This document shows, piece by piece, positions 11,649 to 24,997 of a stretch of 64,000 bases of DNA. The notes beneath the pieces were generated by a model. The model saw nothing but the letters and a program-made list of their open reading frames with translations. It had not been told where the DNA came from and made no database searches. This DNA is from Quadrisphaera sp. DSM 44207 (GTDB lineage Bacteria; Actinomycetota; Actinomycetes; Actinomycetales; Quadrisphaeraceae). The translations under genes and the position numbers were made by a program. The DNA lies in the NCBI RefSeq assembly GCF_900101335.1, contig NZ_FNKA01000001.1:1216464-1280463 (forward strand), written 5' to 3'. The first letter of the stretch is position 1; each line of letters opens with the position of its first letter.

Positions 11649-12527
11649 TCATCCCCAGGCGCCATCCACAGTGTGGACGGCGAGTGACTTCACGACCACG
11701 CACAGCACGAGGACGGCGAGGACCGCCGCGACGCCGGCCGCCTGCGCCGCCGCGCGCCGCCGCCGGGGGGCGTGGACGAGGACGGCCGCCAGCGCCGCGC
11801 CGGTGACGAGGCCGCCGAGGTGCGCCTGCCACGCGACGTTCGGCAGCACGAACCCCAGCACGCCGTTGACGGCGATGATCGCCACCACCTGGCCCGCGCT
11901 GCGGCCGAGCCGGCGCTGGACCACCACGAGGGCCGCGAAGAGGCCGAAGACGGCCCCGGACGCCCCCACCGACGCCGTGTACCAGCTGACGGCGTCGGGG
12001 GAGGCGAGCAGCAGCGAGCCGACGGATCCGCCGACCGCCGAGACGAGGTAGAGCGCGGCGAAGCGCAGCCGGCCGAGCAGGTCCTCCAGGTACGGCCCCG
12101 TCAGCCACAGGGCGTACATGTTGAACAGGATGTGGAAGATCCCCGCGGGGGAGTGCAGGAAGGCCGCGGTGACGAAGCGCCACGGCTCGGCCAGCGCCGC
12201 GTCGGGGCGGAAGGCGAGCAGCGCGGTGACGGAGGAGCCCGGCGCCAGCTGCAGCACGTAGGCCGCCACGCACAGGCCGACGACGCCCAGCGTCACCACC
12301 GGCCAGCCGCCGCGCACCCGCCCGCCGAAGGCGGTGCGCACCCGCGGAGCCGTGCGCGCCGCCTCGGCGACGCAGTCCACGCACTGCACGCCCACCGGGG
12401 CCTGGCGCTGGCACTGCGGGCAGGCGGGGCGCTCGCAGCGCTGGCACCGCACGTACGACTCGCGGTCGCGGTGGCGCGGGCAGACCGGCACCGGCGGCGG
12501 GACCGGCGCGGGGACCGGCTGGGTCAT
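11649..12527 (-). CDS. Rhomboid-family intramembrane serine protease with N-terminal zinc-binding region
   Basis: The 292-residue protein starts at ATG. Residues 16-52 contain seven Cys in CxxC-type pairs ('CQRCERPACPQC', 'CVDC'), a likely zinc ribbon or B-box-like module. The rhomboid domain (about 75-255) has six predicted membrane helices, with catalytic Ser190 in 'SVGASGAVFG', catalytic His236 in 'WQAHLGGLVTG' and the helix-2 'HILFNMYALW'. Rhomboids cleave membrane-spanning substrates. The orthologous gene sits next to ppiA near the origin in many actinobacteria. Its substrate is unknown. The end of the coding region contains the palindrome TCCACAGTGTGGA described at 11537-11565. Confidence 0.92.
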   Translation of the reverse strand: MTQPVPAPVPPPVPVCPRHRDRESYVRCQRCERPACPQCQRQAPVGVQCVDCVAEAARTAPRVRTAFGGRVRGGWPVVTLGVVGLCVAAYVLQLAPGSSVTALLAFRPDAALAEPWRFVTAAFLHSPAGIFHILFNMYALWLTGPYLEDLLGRLRFAALYLVSAVGGSVGSLLLASPDAVSWYTASVGASGAVFGLFAALVVVQRRLGRSAGQVVAIIAVNGVLGFVLPNVAWQAHLGGLVTGAALAAVLVHAPRRRRAAAQAAGVAAVLAVLVLCVVVKSLAVHTVDGAWG

Positions 12528-12563
12528 CGGCGCCTGCTCACCGGCGGCACCTGCTGGGTGCGC

Positions 12564-13115
12564 TCACTCGGAGCCGGCCCCGCGCGCGCCGTCGGCGCCC
12601 TCGATCGTCACCCGCTCGAGGACGACGGGCTCGACGGGGCGGTCCATCGCGCCCGTGCGCACCGCGGCGATCGCGTCGACGACGGCGCGGCTCTCGTCGT
12701 CCGCCACCTCGCCGAAGATCGTGTGCTTGCCCTGCAGCCACGTCGCGGGCGCCACGGTGATGAAGAACTGGGAGCCGTTGGTGCCGCGGCCGCCGCGCTT
12801 GCCGGCGTTCGCCATCGCCAGCAGGTAGGGCTCGGTGAAGGTCAGCTCGGGGTGGATCTCGTCGTCGAAGGTGTAGCCGGGGCCGCCCGTGCCGTTCCCG
12901 ACCGGGTCGCCGCCCTGGATCATGAAGCCCGGGATGACGCGGTGGAACGTCAGCCCGTCGAAGAGGGGGTCGGTGCGCTGCTGGCCCGTCTTCGGGTCCG
13001 TCCACTCCTGCGCGCCCGTCGCCAGCCCGGTGAAGTTGCGCACGGTCTTCGGCGCGTGGTCGGGGAAGAGCCGAACCCGGATGTCGCCGTGGTTGGTGTG
13101 CAGCGTCGCGTCCAT
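12564..13115 (-). CDS. ppiA: Cyclophilin-type peptidyl-prolyl cis-trans isomerase PpiA
   Basis: The 183-residue protein is a single cyclophilin domain without signal peptide, so probably cytoplasmic. Catalytic and family motifs are 'GLTFHRVIPGFMIQGGDP' (active-site Arg, Phe and Gln), 'LLAMANAG', 'GSQFFIT' and 'WLQGKHTIFGEV'. It catalyses proline isomerisation during protein folding. The start is an ATG. It is divergent from the DUF5324 gene across 105 bases and 36 bases upstream of the rhomboid gene on the same strand. M. tuberculosis ppiA (Rv0009) has the same neighbourhood. Confidence 0.95.
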   Translation of the reverse strand: MDATLHTNHGDIRVRLFPDHAPKTVRNFTGLATGAQEWTDPKTGQQRTDPLFDGLTFHRVIPGFMIQGGDPVGNGTGGPGYTFDDEIHPELTFTEPYLLAMANAGKRGGRGTNGSQFFITVAPATWLQGKHTIFGEVADDESRAVVDAIAAVRTGAMDRPVEPVVLERVTIEGADGARGAGSE

Positions 13116-13220
13116 GCGCTCATCCTCGCACCCCGGTCCGGGGAGGCAGCCGGGGCGCGGGCGCGGCAGGATGGGGGCTCGACGAACGGCCCGGGCAGCC
13201 CGGGCCCGGGAGGAGGACGC

Positions 13221-14186
13221 GTGTTCGGAACGACGAGCCGCAGGGACCGCGCGGCGGGCAGGGCGGTGGTGGCCGTCACGAAGCACCAGCTCTCGCAGGG
13301 CGCCAGGGGTGCCGTGTCGGCCGTGCGCGGCCGGGTCAGCCCGGCGGCGTCCTACGCGCGCACCAGCGCCGTCTCGGCCGCCGGCACCGCGCGGGAGTGG
13401 GCGGGCCCGCGGCTGGTGGACGCCCGCGAGCGCAGCACGGCGCAGCTGGTGCGCGCCCGCGAGCGCAGCGTGCAGACGACCGCGCCGAAGGTGGAGTCCT
13501 ACGCCGCCTCCCTCGCGCCCCGCGTCAACGACGCCCGCGACGCGATCGTGGAGGACATCCTCCCCCGCGTCGTGCAGGCGGTGTCGGCGGGCGCCGCGGC
13601 GGCCGCGGCGCGGGCCACCCAGGCGACCGACGCGGCCGCGGGCGCCAGCGTCACGGCGCTCGGGGACGTCCAGCGCCGCGCGAGCCAGCTGACCGCGCCG
13701 CCGCCGAAGAGCCACAAGGTGCGCAACACCGTCCTCGTCCTCGGCGCGGCCGGTGCCGCCGGTGCCGCGGGGTGGGCGGCGTGGAAGCGCTCCTCCGCGC
13801 CGGCGGACCCGTGGGTGCCCGCGACGGCGCCCGGCTCGGGAGTGACGACGACGGGCGGCACGGGCAGCACGGACGGCACGGGCACCGCGGGCAGCACCGG
13901 CGGGACGACGTCCACCACGCAGGTGGTGGCCGGCCCGGACGCCGGTGAGCGCCTGAGCCGCCCGGGCCAGGGCAGCGGGCTGGGCGCGGGCACCGCGGCC
14001 AGCACGTCCAGCGACGCCTCGACGCCCGCCCCCGAAGGCTCCGACGCCGCCCAGCAGGCCCGCTCGGCTGCCGGGGGCCCCGAGGCGAGCGCCGACAGCG
14101 TCGGCAGCCTGGGCGTCACCGAGGAGCAGAGCGCGAACCCGGACGCCCCGTCGACCCGCCGCCGCAGCGGCGGATCCACGAGCTGA
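13221..14186 (+). CDS. DUF5324-like alanine-rich membrane-associated protein
   Basis: A 321-residue protein starts at GTG after a GGGAGGAGG ribosome site. The N-terminal half is Ala/Arg-rich and helical; one hydrophobic segment (about residues 172-190, 'VLVLGAAGAAGAAGWAAWK') is followed by a Gly/Thr/Ser-rich tail. Architecture and position near gyrA, tRNA and ppiA genes match the actinobacterial DUF5324 family. No enzymatic motif is visible and its role is unknown. The tail is low-complexity with Gly-Thr repeats. A strong hairpin directly follows the stop. Confidence 0.75.
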   Translation: MFGTTSRRDRAAGRAVVAVTKHQLSQGARGAVSAVRGRVSPAASYARTSAVSAAGTAREWAGPRLVDARERSTAQLVRARERSVQTTAPKVESYAASLAPRVNDARDAIVEDILPRVVQAVSAGAAAAAARATQATDAAAGASVTALGDVQRRASQLTAPPPKSHKVRNTVLVLGAAGAAGAAGWAAWKRSSAPADPWVPATAPGSGVTTTGGTGSTDGTGTAGSTGGTTSTTQVVAGPDAGERLSRPGQGSGLGAGTAASTSSDASTPAPEGSDAAQQARSAAGGPEASADSVGSLGVTEEQSANPDAPSTRRRSGGSTS

Positions 14187-14202
14187 CCCGACCGACCGGC
14201 AC

Positions 14203-14243
14203 CGAGGGCCCCGCACCGCGACCACCGCGATGCGGGGCCCTCG
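14203..14243 (+). terminator. Hairpin terminator after the DUF5324 gene
   Basis: A perfect 13-base stem, CGAGGGCCCCGCA paired with TGCGGGGCCCTCG, with a 15-base loop lies 16 bases after the stop. There is no T-run, as is usual for GC-rich actinobacterial terminators. Confidence 0.7.
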
Positions 14244-14322
14244 CGCGTCAGCAGGACGCGCGGCGTCGGGGGAGTGCGAGGGGCGCGGGACCCGCGCGGC
14301 GCGCCGCCGCGGCCGTCCGGGG

Positions 14323-14395
14323 TGGAGACGACGGGACTCGAACCCGTAACCCCCTGCTTGCAAAGCAGGTGCGCTACCAGTTGCGCCACGCCCCC
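14323..14395 (-). tRNA. tRNA-Ala (anticodon TGC)
   Basis: The 73-base minus-strand sequence folds into a full cloverleaf. The acceptor stem GGGGGCG pairs with CGTCTCC with two G-U pairs; the D arm contains AACTGGTA, the anticodon loop TTTGCAA and the T arm TTCGAGT. The CCA end is not encoded; the discriminator base is A. It lies 11 bases from tRNA-Ile, the same pair found next to gyrA in mycobacteria (ileT-alaT). Confidence 0.97.
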
Positions 14396-14406
14396 GGGGG
14401 CACGAG

Positions 14407-14480
14407 TGGGCCTAACAGGACTTGAACCTGTGACCTCTTCCTTATCAGGGAAGCGCTCTGACCGACTGAGCTATAGGCCC
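14407..14480 (-). tRNA. tRNA-Ile (anticodon GAT)
   Basis: The 74-base cloverleaf on the minus strand has acceptor stem GGGCCTA pairing with TAGGCCC, anticodon loop CTGATAA and T arm TTCAAGT. CCA is not encoded. It lies directly downstream of the gyrA-DUF3566 operon and is probably expressed with tRNA-Ala. Confidence 0.97.
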
Positions 14481-14525
14481 GTGCGGCTCGGCGCTCGCGC
14501 GCCGGCCAGCAGGGAGGACACTACC

Positions 14526-15196
14526 TCAGTCGTCGCTGAGGGTGAGTCGCAGGCCGCCCACGAGGCTGCTGGCGGTGTTGTAGAGGAACGCGGCCAGCAC
14601 GGCGAGCGCCGTGACGAGGACGACGTCGAGGACGGCGACGAAGACCGCCACCGACACGACGCGGCTGAGGCCGAGCACCGACGTCAGGTCGAAGTCGGAC
14701 TCCGCCCCGAACACCTCGCCGGCGAGACCCTCCAGCTGGGCGAAGACGCCCGTCGCCTCCAGCAGCGACCACACGACCGCGACCGCGACGACGAGGACGA
14801 TCCCGAGCGCCACGGAGAGCAGGAACGCCAGCTTGGCGACCGACCACAGGTGCAGCCTCGCGACGGTCAGGCGCACCCTGCGGTGCGCGTCGTCGTCGCC
14901 CTCGTGCTCCTCGGGCGCGGGGGCCGGCCGGTCGGGGGACGCCGCCTGCGGGCGGTCCGCGTCGCGCTCGCCAGCACGCGCCGGCCCCCGGTCCGGGGCC
15001 GGCGCCGACACGCGGGGCTGCGGCGCCGTCCCGCCGGCCGAGGGGCGCGGGCCGCCGCCCAGGTGGCCGACCTCGGGGGCCGCGGCGGGCGCGGAGGCAC
15101 CCGCCGGCCGGGCTCCTGCCGCGGCGCGCGCCGGGCCGCCGCCACCTCCGGGGGCGGAGCCGCCCCCGGCGCGCGCCTGCGTCTTCTCGGACGGGC

Positions 15197-15200
<4 letters not shown>
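14526..15200 (-). CDS. DUF3566 domain membrane protein
   Basis: The 224-residue protein starts at a GTG overlapping the gyrA stop (GTGA). The first 115 residues are a disordered Pro/Ala/Gly/Asp-rich region. The DUF3566 domain (about 118-222) has two membrane helices ('[20 protein letters not shown]' and the later '[19 protein letters not shown]') and the family end '[20 protein letters not shown]'. The M. tuberculosis counterpart Rv0007 also follows gyrA. The role is unknown. Co-translation with gyrase is conserved and suggests regulation with it rather than a known joint function. Confidence 0.92.
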
Positions 15201-20683
<5,483 letters not shown>

Positions 20684-20706
<23 letters not shown>

Positions 20707-22024
20707 GGTCCACCGCTCCCGCACCGTCGGGCACGTCGTCCAGGACGCCGCCCCGGGCGTCGTCGGGCACGCCGCCCCGGGCGTCGTCCGGGGCGGCGTC
20801 GGGCACGTCGTCCGGGGCGTCGTCGGGGGTGACGGCGCCCGCGGCCACGCGCAGGCGCCGGCCCACCAGCGCGGCCGGGACGTCCTCGTCCACCGCGGCC
20901 GTGACGAGCACCTGCTCGGCGCCGGCCACGAGCGCGGCGAGGCGCTCGCGGCGTCCGACGTCGAGCTCGGCGAAGACGTCGTCGAGCACGAGCACCGGCT
21001 CGGAGTCCGGGTCCGGGCCGGCGGACCGGTCCCCGCGCAGCAGGGCCCAGGTGCCCAGGCGCAGCGCGAGCGCGAACGACCACGACTCCCCGTGGCTGGC
21101 GTACCCGCGCGCGGGCAGGCCGTCGAGCTCCAGGACGAGGTCGTCCCGGTGCGGCCCGACCAGGCACGCGCCGCGCTCGAGCTCGGCGCCGCGCTGGGCG
21201 AGCAGCTCGGCCAGCAGCGCGTCGGCGAGCTCGGCCCGCGAGGGCAGCGGCCCGCTCCCGGCGAGGTCGACCTCGGAGACCCCCGGCACCGTGCTGCGGT
21301 AGGCCAGGCGCGCGGGGCTGGGCAGGTCGGGGTCAGCGCCGGACACGCGCTGGTACGCGCGCGCCACGTGGGGGGCGATGCGGCGCACCAGCAGCAGCCG
21401 CGCCGCCAGCAGCTCGGCCGCGGCGGCGGCGAGGTGGGAGTCCCACACCTCCAGGGTCGGCAGGTCCAGCTCGGTGCTCGCGCCGGGACCGCCCCTGCGC
21501 CCGGTGCGCCGCGCCACCACCATCTGGCGCAGCAGCGCCCCGCGCTGGCGCAGCGCGCGGTCGTGGTCGGCGCGCACGGCGGCCAGGCGGGGCGCGAGCG
21601 CGACGAGGGTGTCGTCGAGGAAGCGGCGGCGGCCCTCGGGGTCGCCCTTGACGAGCGCGAGGTCCTCGGGGGCGAACAGGACGGTGCGCAGCGCGCCCAG
21701 CACGTCCCGGGGGCGCGGCACGGGCGAGCGGTTCAGCCGCGCCCGGTTGGCCCGGCCGGGCACGATCTCGAGCTCCACCAGCGTCGTGCGGCCGCCGCGG
21801 TCCACCGCCGCGCGCACGACGGCGCTCTCGGCGCCCGCCCGCACCAGCGGCGCGTCCGTGGCCACGCGGTGGCTGGCGAGGGTCGCGACGTACCCGACGG
21901 CCTCGACGAGGTTGGTCTTGCCCTGCCCGTTGCGGCCGACCAGCGCGGTCACGCCCGGCCCGAGGTCGACCTCCGCCCGGGCGTACGAGCGGAAGTCGAC
22001 CAGGGACAGGTGGGTGACGTGCAC
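20684..22024 (-). CDS. recF: DNA replication and repair protein RecF
   Basis: The 446-residue SMC-like ATPase starts at GTG. Walker A is at residues 30-37 ('GRNGQGKT'). The signature region lies around '[11 protein letters not shown]' and '[16 protein letters not shown]', with Walker B '[13 protein letters not shown]'. RecF recognises gapped DNA and promotes RecO/RecR-assisted loading of RecA. Compared with the usual 370-400 residues there is a C-terminal extension of about 50 residues made of Asp/Pro/Gly/Ala repeats (see 20733-20826). The extension overlaps the DUF721 start region. Confidence 0.95.
20733..20826. repeat. GC-rich short tandem repeats coding the RecF C-terminal tail
   Basis: Degenerate repeats built on CGTCGTC and GCCGCCCCGGG, with a 24-base period between the clear copies at 20745 and 20769. 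They code for a string of 'PDDA', 'PDDV' and 'ARGGV' peptides at the end of RecF. Low-complexity expansion is likely; no function is evident. Confidence 0.7.
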
Positions 22025-22045
22025 CGGCGGCGGCGTCGGGCGGGG

Positions 22046-23014
22046 TCAGCCGTCGACGGCGCCGGTGCCCGACGTCGGCCCGGCCTGCGCCGCGGCGGCC
22101 TCCTGCGGGGCCTGCGGCGCGTCGGCGGGCACCTCGATGGACTCGACCGCGTGGCCGCCGAACTGGTGGCGCAGCGCGGCGACGGCCTTCATGGCGGGGG
22201 AGTCCTCCTGGCGGGAGGTGAACCGGGCGAAGAGGGCGGCGCTGATCACCGGCACCGGCACGGAGTTGGCGATCGCCTCCTCCACCGTCCAGCGGCCCTC
22301 GCCGGAGTCCTGCACGTAGCCGCGGACGGAGCTCAGGTCGCCCTCGGCCTCCAGGGCCCGCACCAGCAGGTCCAGCAGCCAGGAGCGGACGACGGTGCCG
22401 CGCGACCACGCCTTGAAGCAGCCGGTGACGTCCTTGACGATGTCTTTCGCGGCCAGCAGCTCGTAGCCCTCGGCGTAGGCCTGCATCAGGCCGTACTCGA
22501 TGCCGTTGTGCACCATCTTCGCGTAGTGGCCGGCGCCGACGTCGCCCGCGTGCACGAAGCCCTCCTCGCGCGGGCCGGCGGGGCGCAGGGCGTCGAAGAC
22601 CGGCATCGCGCGCTCCACGAGCTCGGCGTCGCCGCCGACCATGAGGCCGTAGCCGTTGTCCAGGCCCCAGATGCCGCCGGAGACGCCGCAGTCGAGGTAG
22701 CCGATGCCGCGCTCGCCCAGCTCCGCCGCCAGCTGGACGTCGTCGGAGAAGCGGGAGTTGCCGCCCTCGATGACGAGGTCGCCCTCGGAGAGCAGGTCGG
22801 CGAGCTCGCGCACGACGTCGCGGGTGGCCTCGCCGGAGGGGACCATGACCCAGACGGTGCGCGGGGCGGGCAGCGCCTGCACCATCGCGGCCGTGCTCTG
22901 CACGTCGCTGACGCCGGGGTCGCGGGCGTACCCGGTGACCTCCACGCCGGCGCGGCGCAGCCGCTCGCGCATGTTGCCGCCCATCTTGCCCAGGCCGACG
23001 AGACCGATGTGCAC
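22046..23014 (-). CDS. gnd: 6-phosphogluconate dehydrogenase, decarboxylating (short YqeC/GndA type)
   Basis: The 322-residue protein starts at GTG ('MHIGLVGLGKMGGNM'). It has the NAD(P)-binding fold at the N-terminus, then 'DLVIEGGNSRFSDD' and 'GYLDCGVSGGIWGL'. The catalytic segment 'AGHYAKMVHNGIEYGLMQAYAE' (about residues 165-186) contains the conserved Lys and Asn. The enzyme oxidises 6-phosphogluconate to ribulose-5-phosphate in the pentose phosphate pathway. The short form is often NAD-dependent. Its place between dnaN and recF is conserved in many actinobacteria. The C-terminal Ala/Pro/Gln tail is variable. Confidence 0.95.
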   Translation of the reverse strand: MHIGLVGLGKMGGNMRERLRRAGVEVTGYARDPGVSDVQSTAAMVQALPAPRTVWVMVPSGEATRDVVRELADLLSEGDLVIEGGNSRFSDDVQLAAELGERGIGYLDCGVSGGIWGLDNGYGLMVGGDAELVERAMPVFDALRPAGPREEGFVHAGDVGAGHYAKMVHNGIEYGLMQAYAEGYELLAAKDIVKDVTGCFKAWSRGTVVRSWLLDLLVRALEAEGDLSSVRGYVQDSGEGRWTVEEAIANSVPVPVISAALFARFTSRQEDSPAMKAVAALRHQFGGHAVESIEVPADAPQAPQEAAAAQAGPTSGTGAVDG

Positions 23015-23055
23015 GGCTCCTCCGAAGTGTCGCGGGGTGGTGGTCGGGTCGGGCG

Positions 23056-24213
23056 TCAGCCGGCCATCCGCACCGGCATGAGCAGGTACCGGTAGCGGTC
23101 GTCGGCGTCGCCCTCGAGCTCGGCCTGCCCCGTCAGGACGGCCGGCTTGGTGGGCTGGGTGAACGACAGGCGCACGAAGGGGGCCCCGAGCGCCTGGAGC
23201 CCGTCGAGGAGGAACTGGGGGTTGAACGCGATCGCGATGTCCTCGCCGCGCAGGACGGCCTCGATGGCCTCGGAGGCCTGCGCGTCCTCGCCCTGGCCGG
23301 CCTCGAGCACGACCTGGCCGTCGGTGAAGGACAGCCGCACGGGGGTGTTGCGCTCCGCGACGAGGGAGACGCGGCGCACCGCCTCGAGCAGCGCCGGGGC
23401 GGACACGACCGCCACCACGGGGGACTCCGCGGGGAACAGGGCCCGCACCTTGGGGTAGTCGCCGTCCACGAGCAGGGACGTCGAGCGGCGGCCGCCGGCC
23501 TCGAAGCCGATCAGCCCCGAGCCCGAGGCCCCCGGGCCCGCCGCGGCGCCGGGCTCGTCGGCGGCCAGCGCGAGCGTCACGTCGCCGCCGCCGAGCGCCT
23601 TGGCCACGTCGGAGAGGGTGCGGGCGCGCACCAGCGCGACGGCCGAGGCGCCGGGGCTGGCCGAGCGCCACGGCAGCACCCGCATGGCCAGGCGGTAGCG
23701 GTCGGTGGCGAGCAGGGTGACGGAGTCGCCCTCGATCTCCACGCGCACGCCCGTCAGCACGGGCAGCGTCTCGTCGCGGCTGGCGGCCACCGTCACCTGG
23801 GCGACCGCCTCGGTGAGCACGTCACCGGCCACGGACCCGACGGGGGCCGGCATCGACGGCAGCGCCGGGTACTCCTCCACCGGCATCGTCAGCAGGCTGA
23901 AGCGGCTCGCCCCGCACGTGACGGACAGCTTGGCGCCGTCCCGGACGACGTCGACCGGCCGGCCGGGCAGGGAGCGGGCGATGTCGGCCAGCAGGCGCCC
24001 CGAGACGAGGGCGCGCCCGGGCTCGCCGACCTCGGCCGGCACCTCGATGCGGGCGGAGACCTCGTAGTCGAAGCTCGACAGGTGCAGGGAGCCGGAGGCC
24101 TCGGCCTCCACCACCACGCCGGCCAGGACGGGCACGGGCGGGCGGGCGGGGAGGCTGCGCGCCGTCCACCCGACCGCCTCGGCCAGGACGTCGCGCTCGA
24201 CCCGGAACCTCAC
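23056..24213 (-). CDS. dnaN: DNA polymerase III beta subunit (sliding clamp)
   Basis: The 385-residue protein starts at GTG ('MRFRVERDVLAEAV') and has the three-fold clamp architecture. Characteristic segments are 'PVLAGVVVEA', 'ATDRYRLAMRVLPW' and the C-terminal 'YRYLLMPVRMAG'. Its C-terminus forms the pocket that binds polymerase clamp motifs. It encircles DNA and gives processivity to DNA polymerase III. The first gene on the dnaN side of oriC, it leads the dnaN-gnd-recF-DUF721-gyrB-gyrA gene run on the minus strand. Confidence 0.97.
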   Translation of the reverse strand: MRFRVERDVLAEAVGWTARSLPARPPVPVLAGVVVEAEASGSLHLSSFDYEVSARIEVPAEVGEPGRALVSGRLLADIARSLPGRPVDVVRDGAKLSVTCGASRFSLLTMPVEEYPALPSMPAPVGSVAGDVLTEAVAQVTVAASRDETLPVLTGVRVEIEGDSVTLLATDRYRLAMRVLPWRSASPGASAVALVRARTLSDVAKALGGGDVTLALAADEPGAAAGPGASGSGLIGFEAGGRRSTSLLVDGDYPKVRALFPAESPVVAVVSAPALLEAVRRVSLVAERNTPVRLSFTDGQVVLEAGQGEDAQASEAIEAVLRGEDIAIAFNPQFLLDGLQALGAPFVRLSFTQPTKPAVLTGQAELEGDADDRYRYLLMPVRMAG

Positions 24214-24997
24214 CGGGCACCACCCTCCCCGTTCGACGTGTGCACAGCAGCCCTCCGGCAGAGGACGGCGTCCCGCCGGGAACGGCACCGCACCGCAGCA
24301 GACAGCCCCAGACAGTACCGACACCGGGGGCCGCGCAGCCCACCCGCACGACGGGGACGGGGACGAACCGGGACGCACCGGACACGCGTCCAGCGCCTCG
24401 GGTGCTCGTCGCCGGCCCGCTCGGGGCGGCGCTCGGGCGGCGCTCGGGGCCGGGCGGTGGATGTTCGCGGAACCGCGTTCTCGATGGAGGGTTCCGTCAT
24501 CGTCGTAGGCCCTGTGGATCCTGGGGAAAACCGGCGTCGTCGCAGGTCGCGCCCCGTGCGGGGGTGTGGACGAGCGGTGGACGGGGCTGGGGACGCAGCG
24601 GGGGGTCCCTGTGGACGCAGATCTGCGTCCACAGGCGGGGCCTTCGTCATCCACCGCCTGTCCACCGATCCAGGCCCTGGTTTCACAGGAAACCGGTAGT
24701 TGTGCACACCCCCTGTGGGCGACGCCCGCGCCTGTGCATGACGGCAATCCACAGGGTTGTCCACGACTGTGGGTACTGCGCGTGCGCAGACATCACCGTG
24801 CGTGGCGCAAGTGCTCTGACCTGCGCGGACGTGGTCGTCCCCAGCTGTGGACACCTGGGGACGACAGGTCCGCGAGGGTGTGCACAACCTGGGGACGAGC
24901 TGTGGACGGAGTGTGGACGACGCCGCGGGTGCACGTGGAACCGGCGACCTGTGGACGGACGGGGCGTCCTGTGGGAAACGCTGTGGACGACGGGTCG
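24214..24997. other. oriC: Chromosomal replication origin oriC (dnaN-dnaA intergenic region)
   Basis: This 784-base gap has no convincing gene and holds at least ten sites close to the actinobacterial DnaA box TTGTCCACA. Examples are 24565-24573, the pair within the palindrome 24608-24635, TTGTGCACA at 24700-24708, TTGTCCACG at 24757-24765, TGTGGACAC at 24846-24854, TGTGCACAA at 24879-24887, and TGTGGACG sites at 24901, 24912, 24950 and 24982. Most right-half boxes have the same orientation and lie in the half next to dnaA. A parS-like sequence with an altered centre is at 24680-24693. No strongly AT-rich unwinding element is visible. Location between dnaN and dnaA is the standard actinobacterial oriC arrangement. 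Confidence 0.92.
24608..24635. repeat. 28-base perfect palindrome of two DnaA-box-like sites inside oriC
   Basis: The left half CCTGTGGACGCAGA is exactly mirrored by TCTGCGTCCACAGG. Each half contains one box-like site (TGTGGACGC / GCGTCCACA) in inverted orientation around a central AGATCT. This could extrude as a hairpin or bind DnaA as a head-to-head pair; the function is inferred. Confidence 0.9.
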
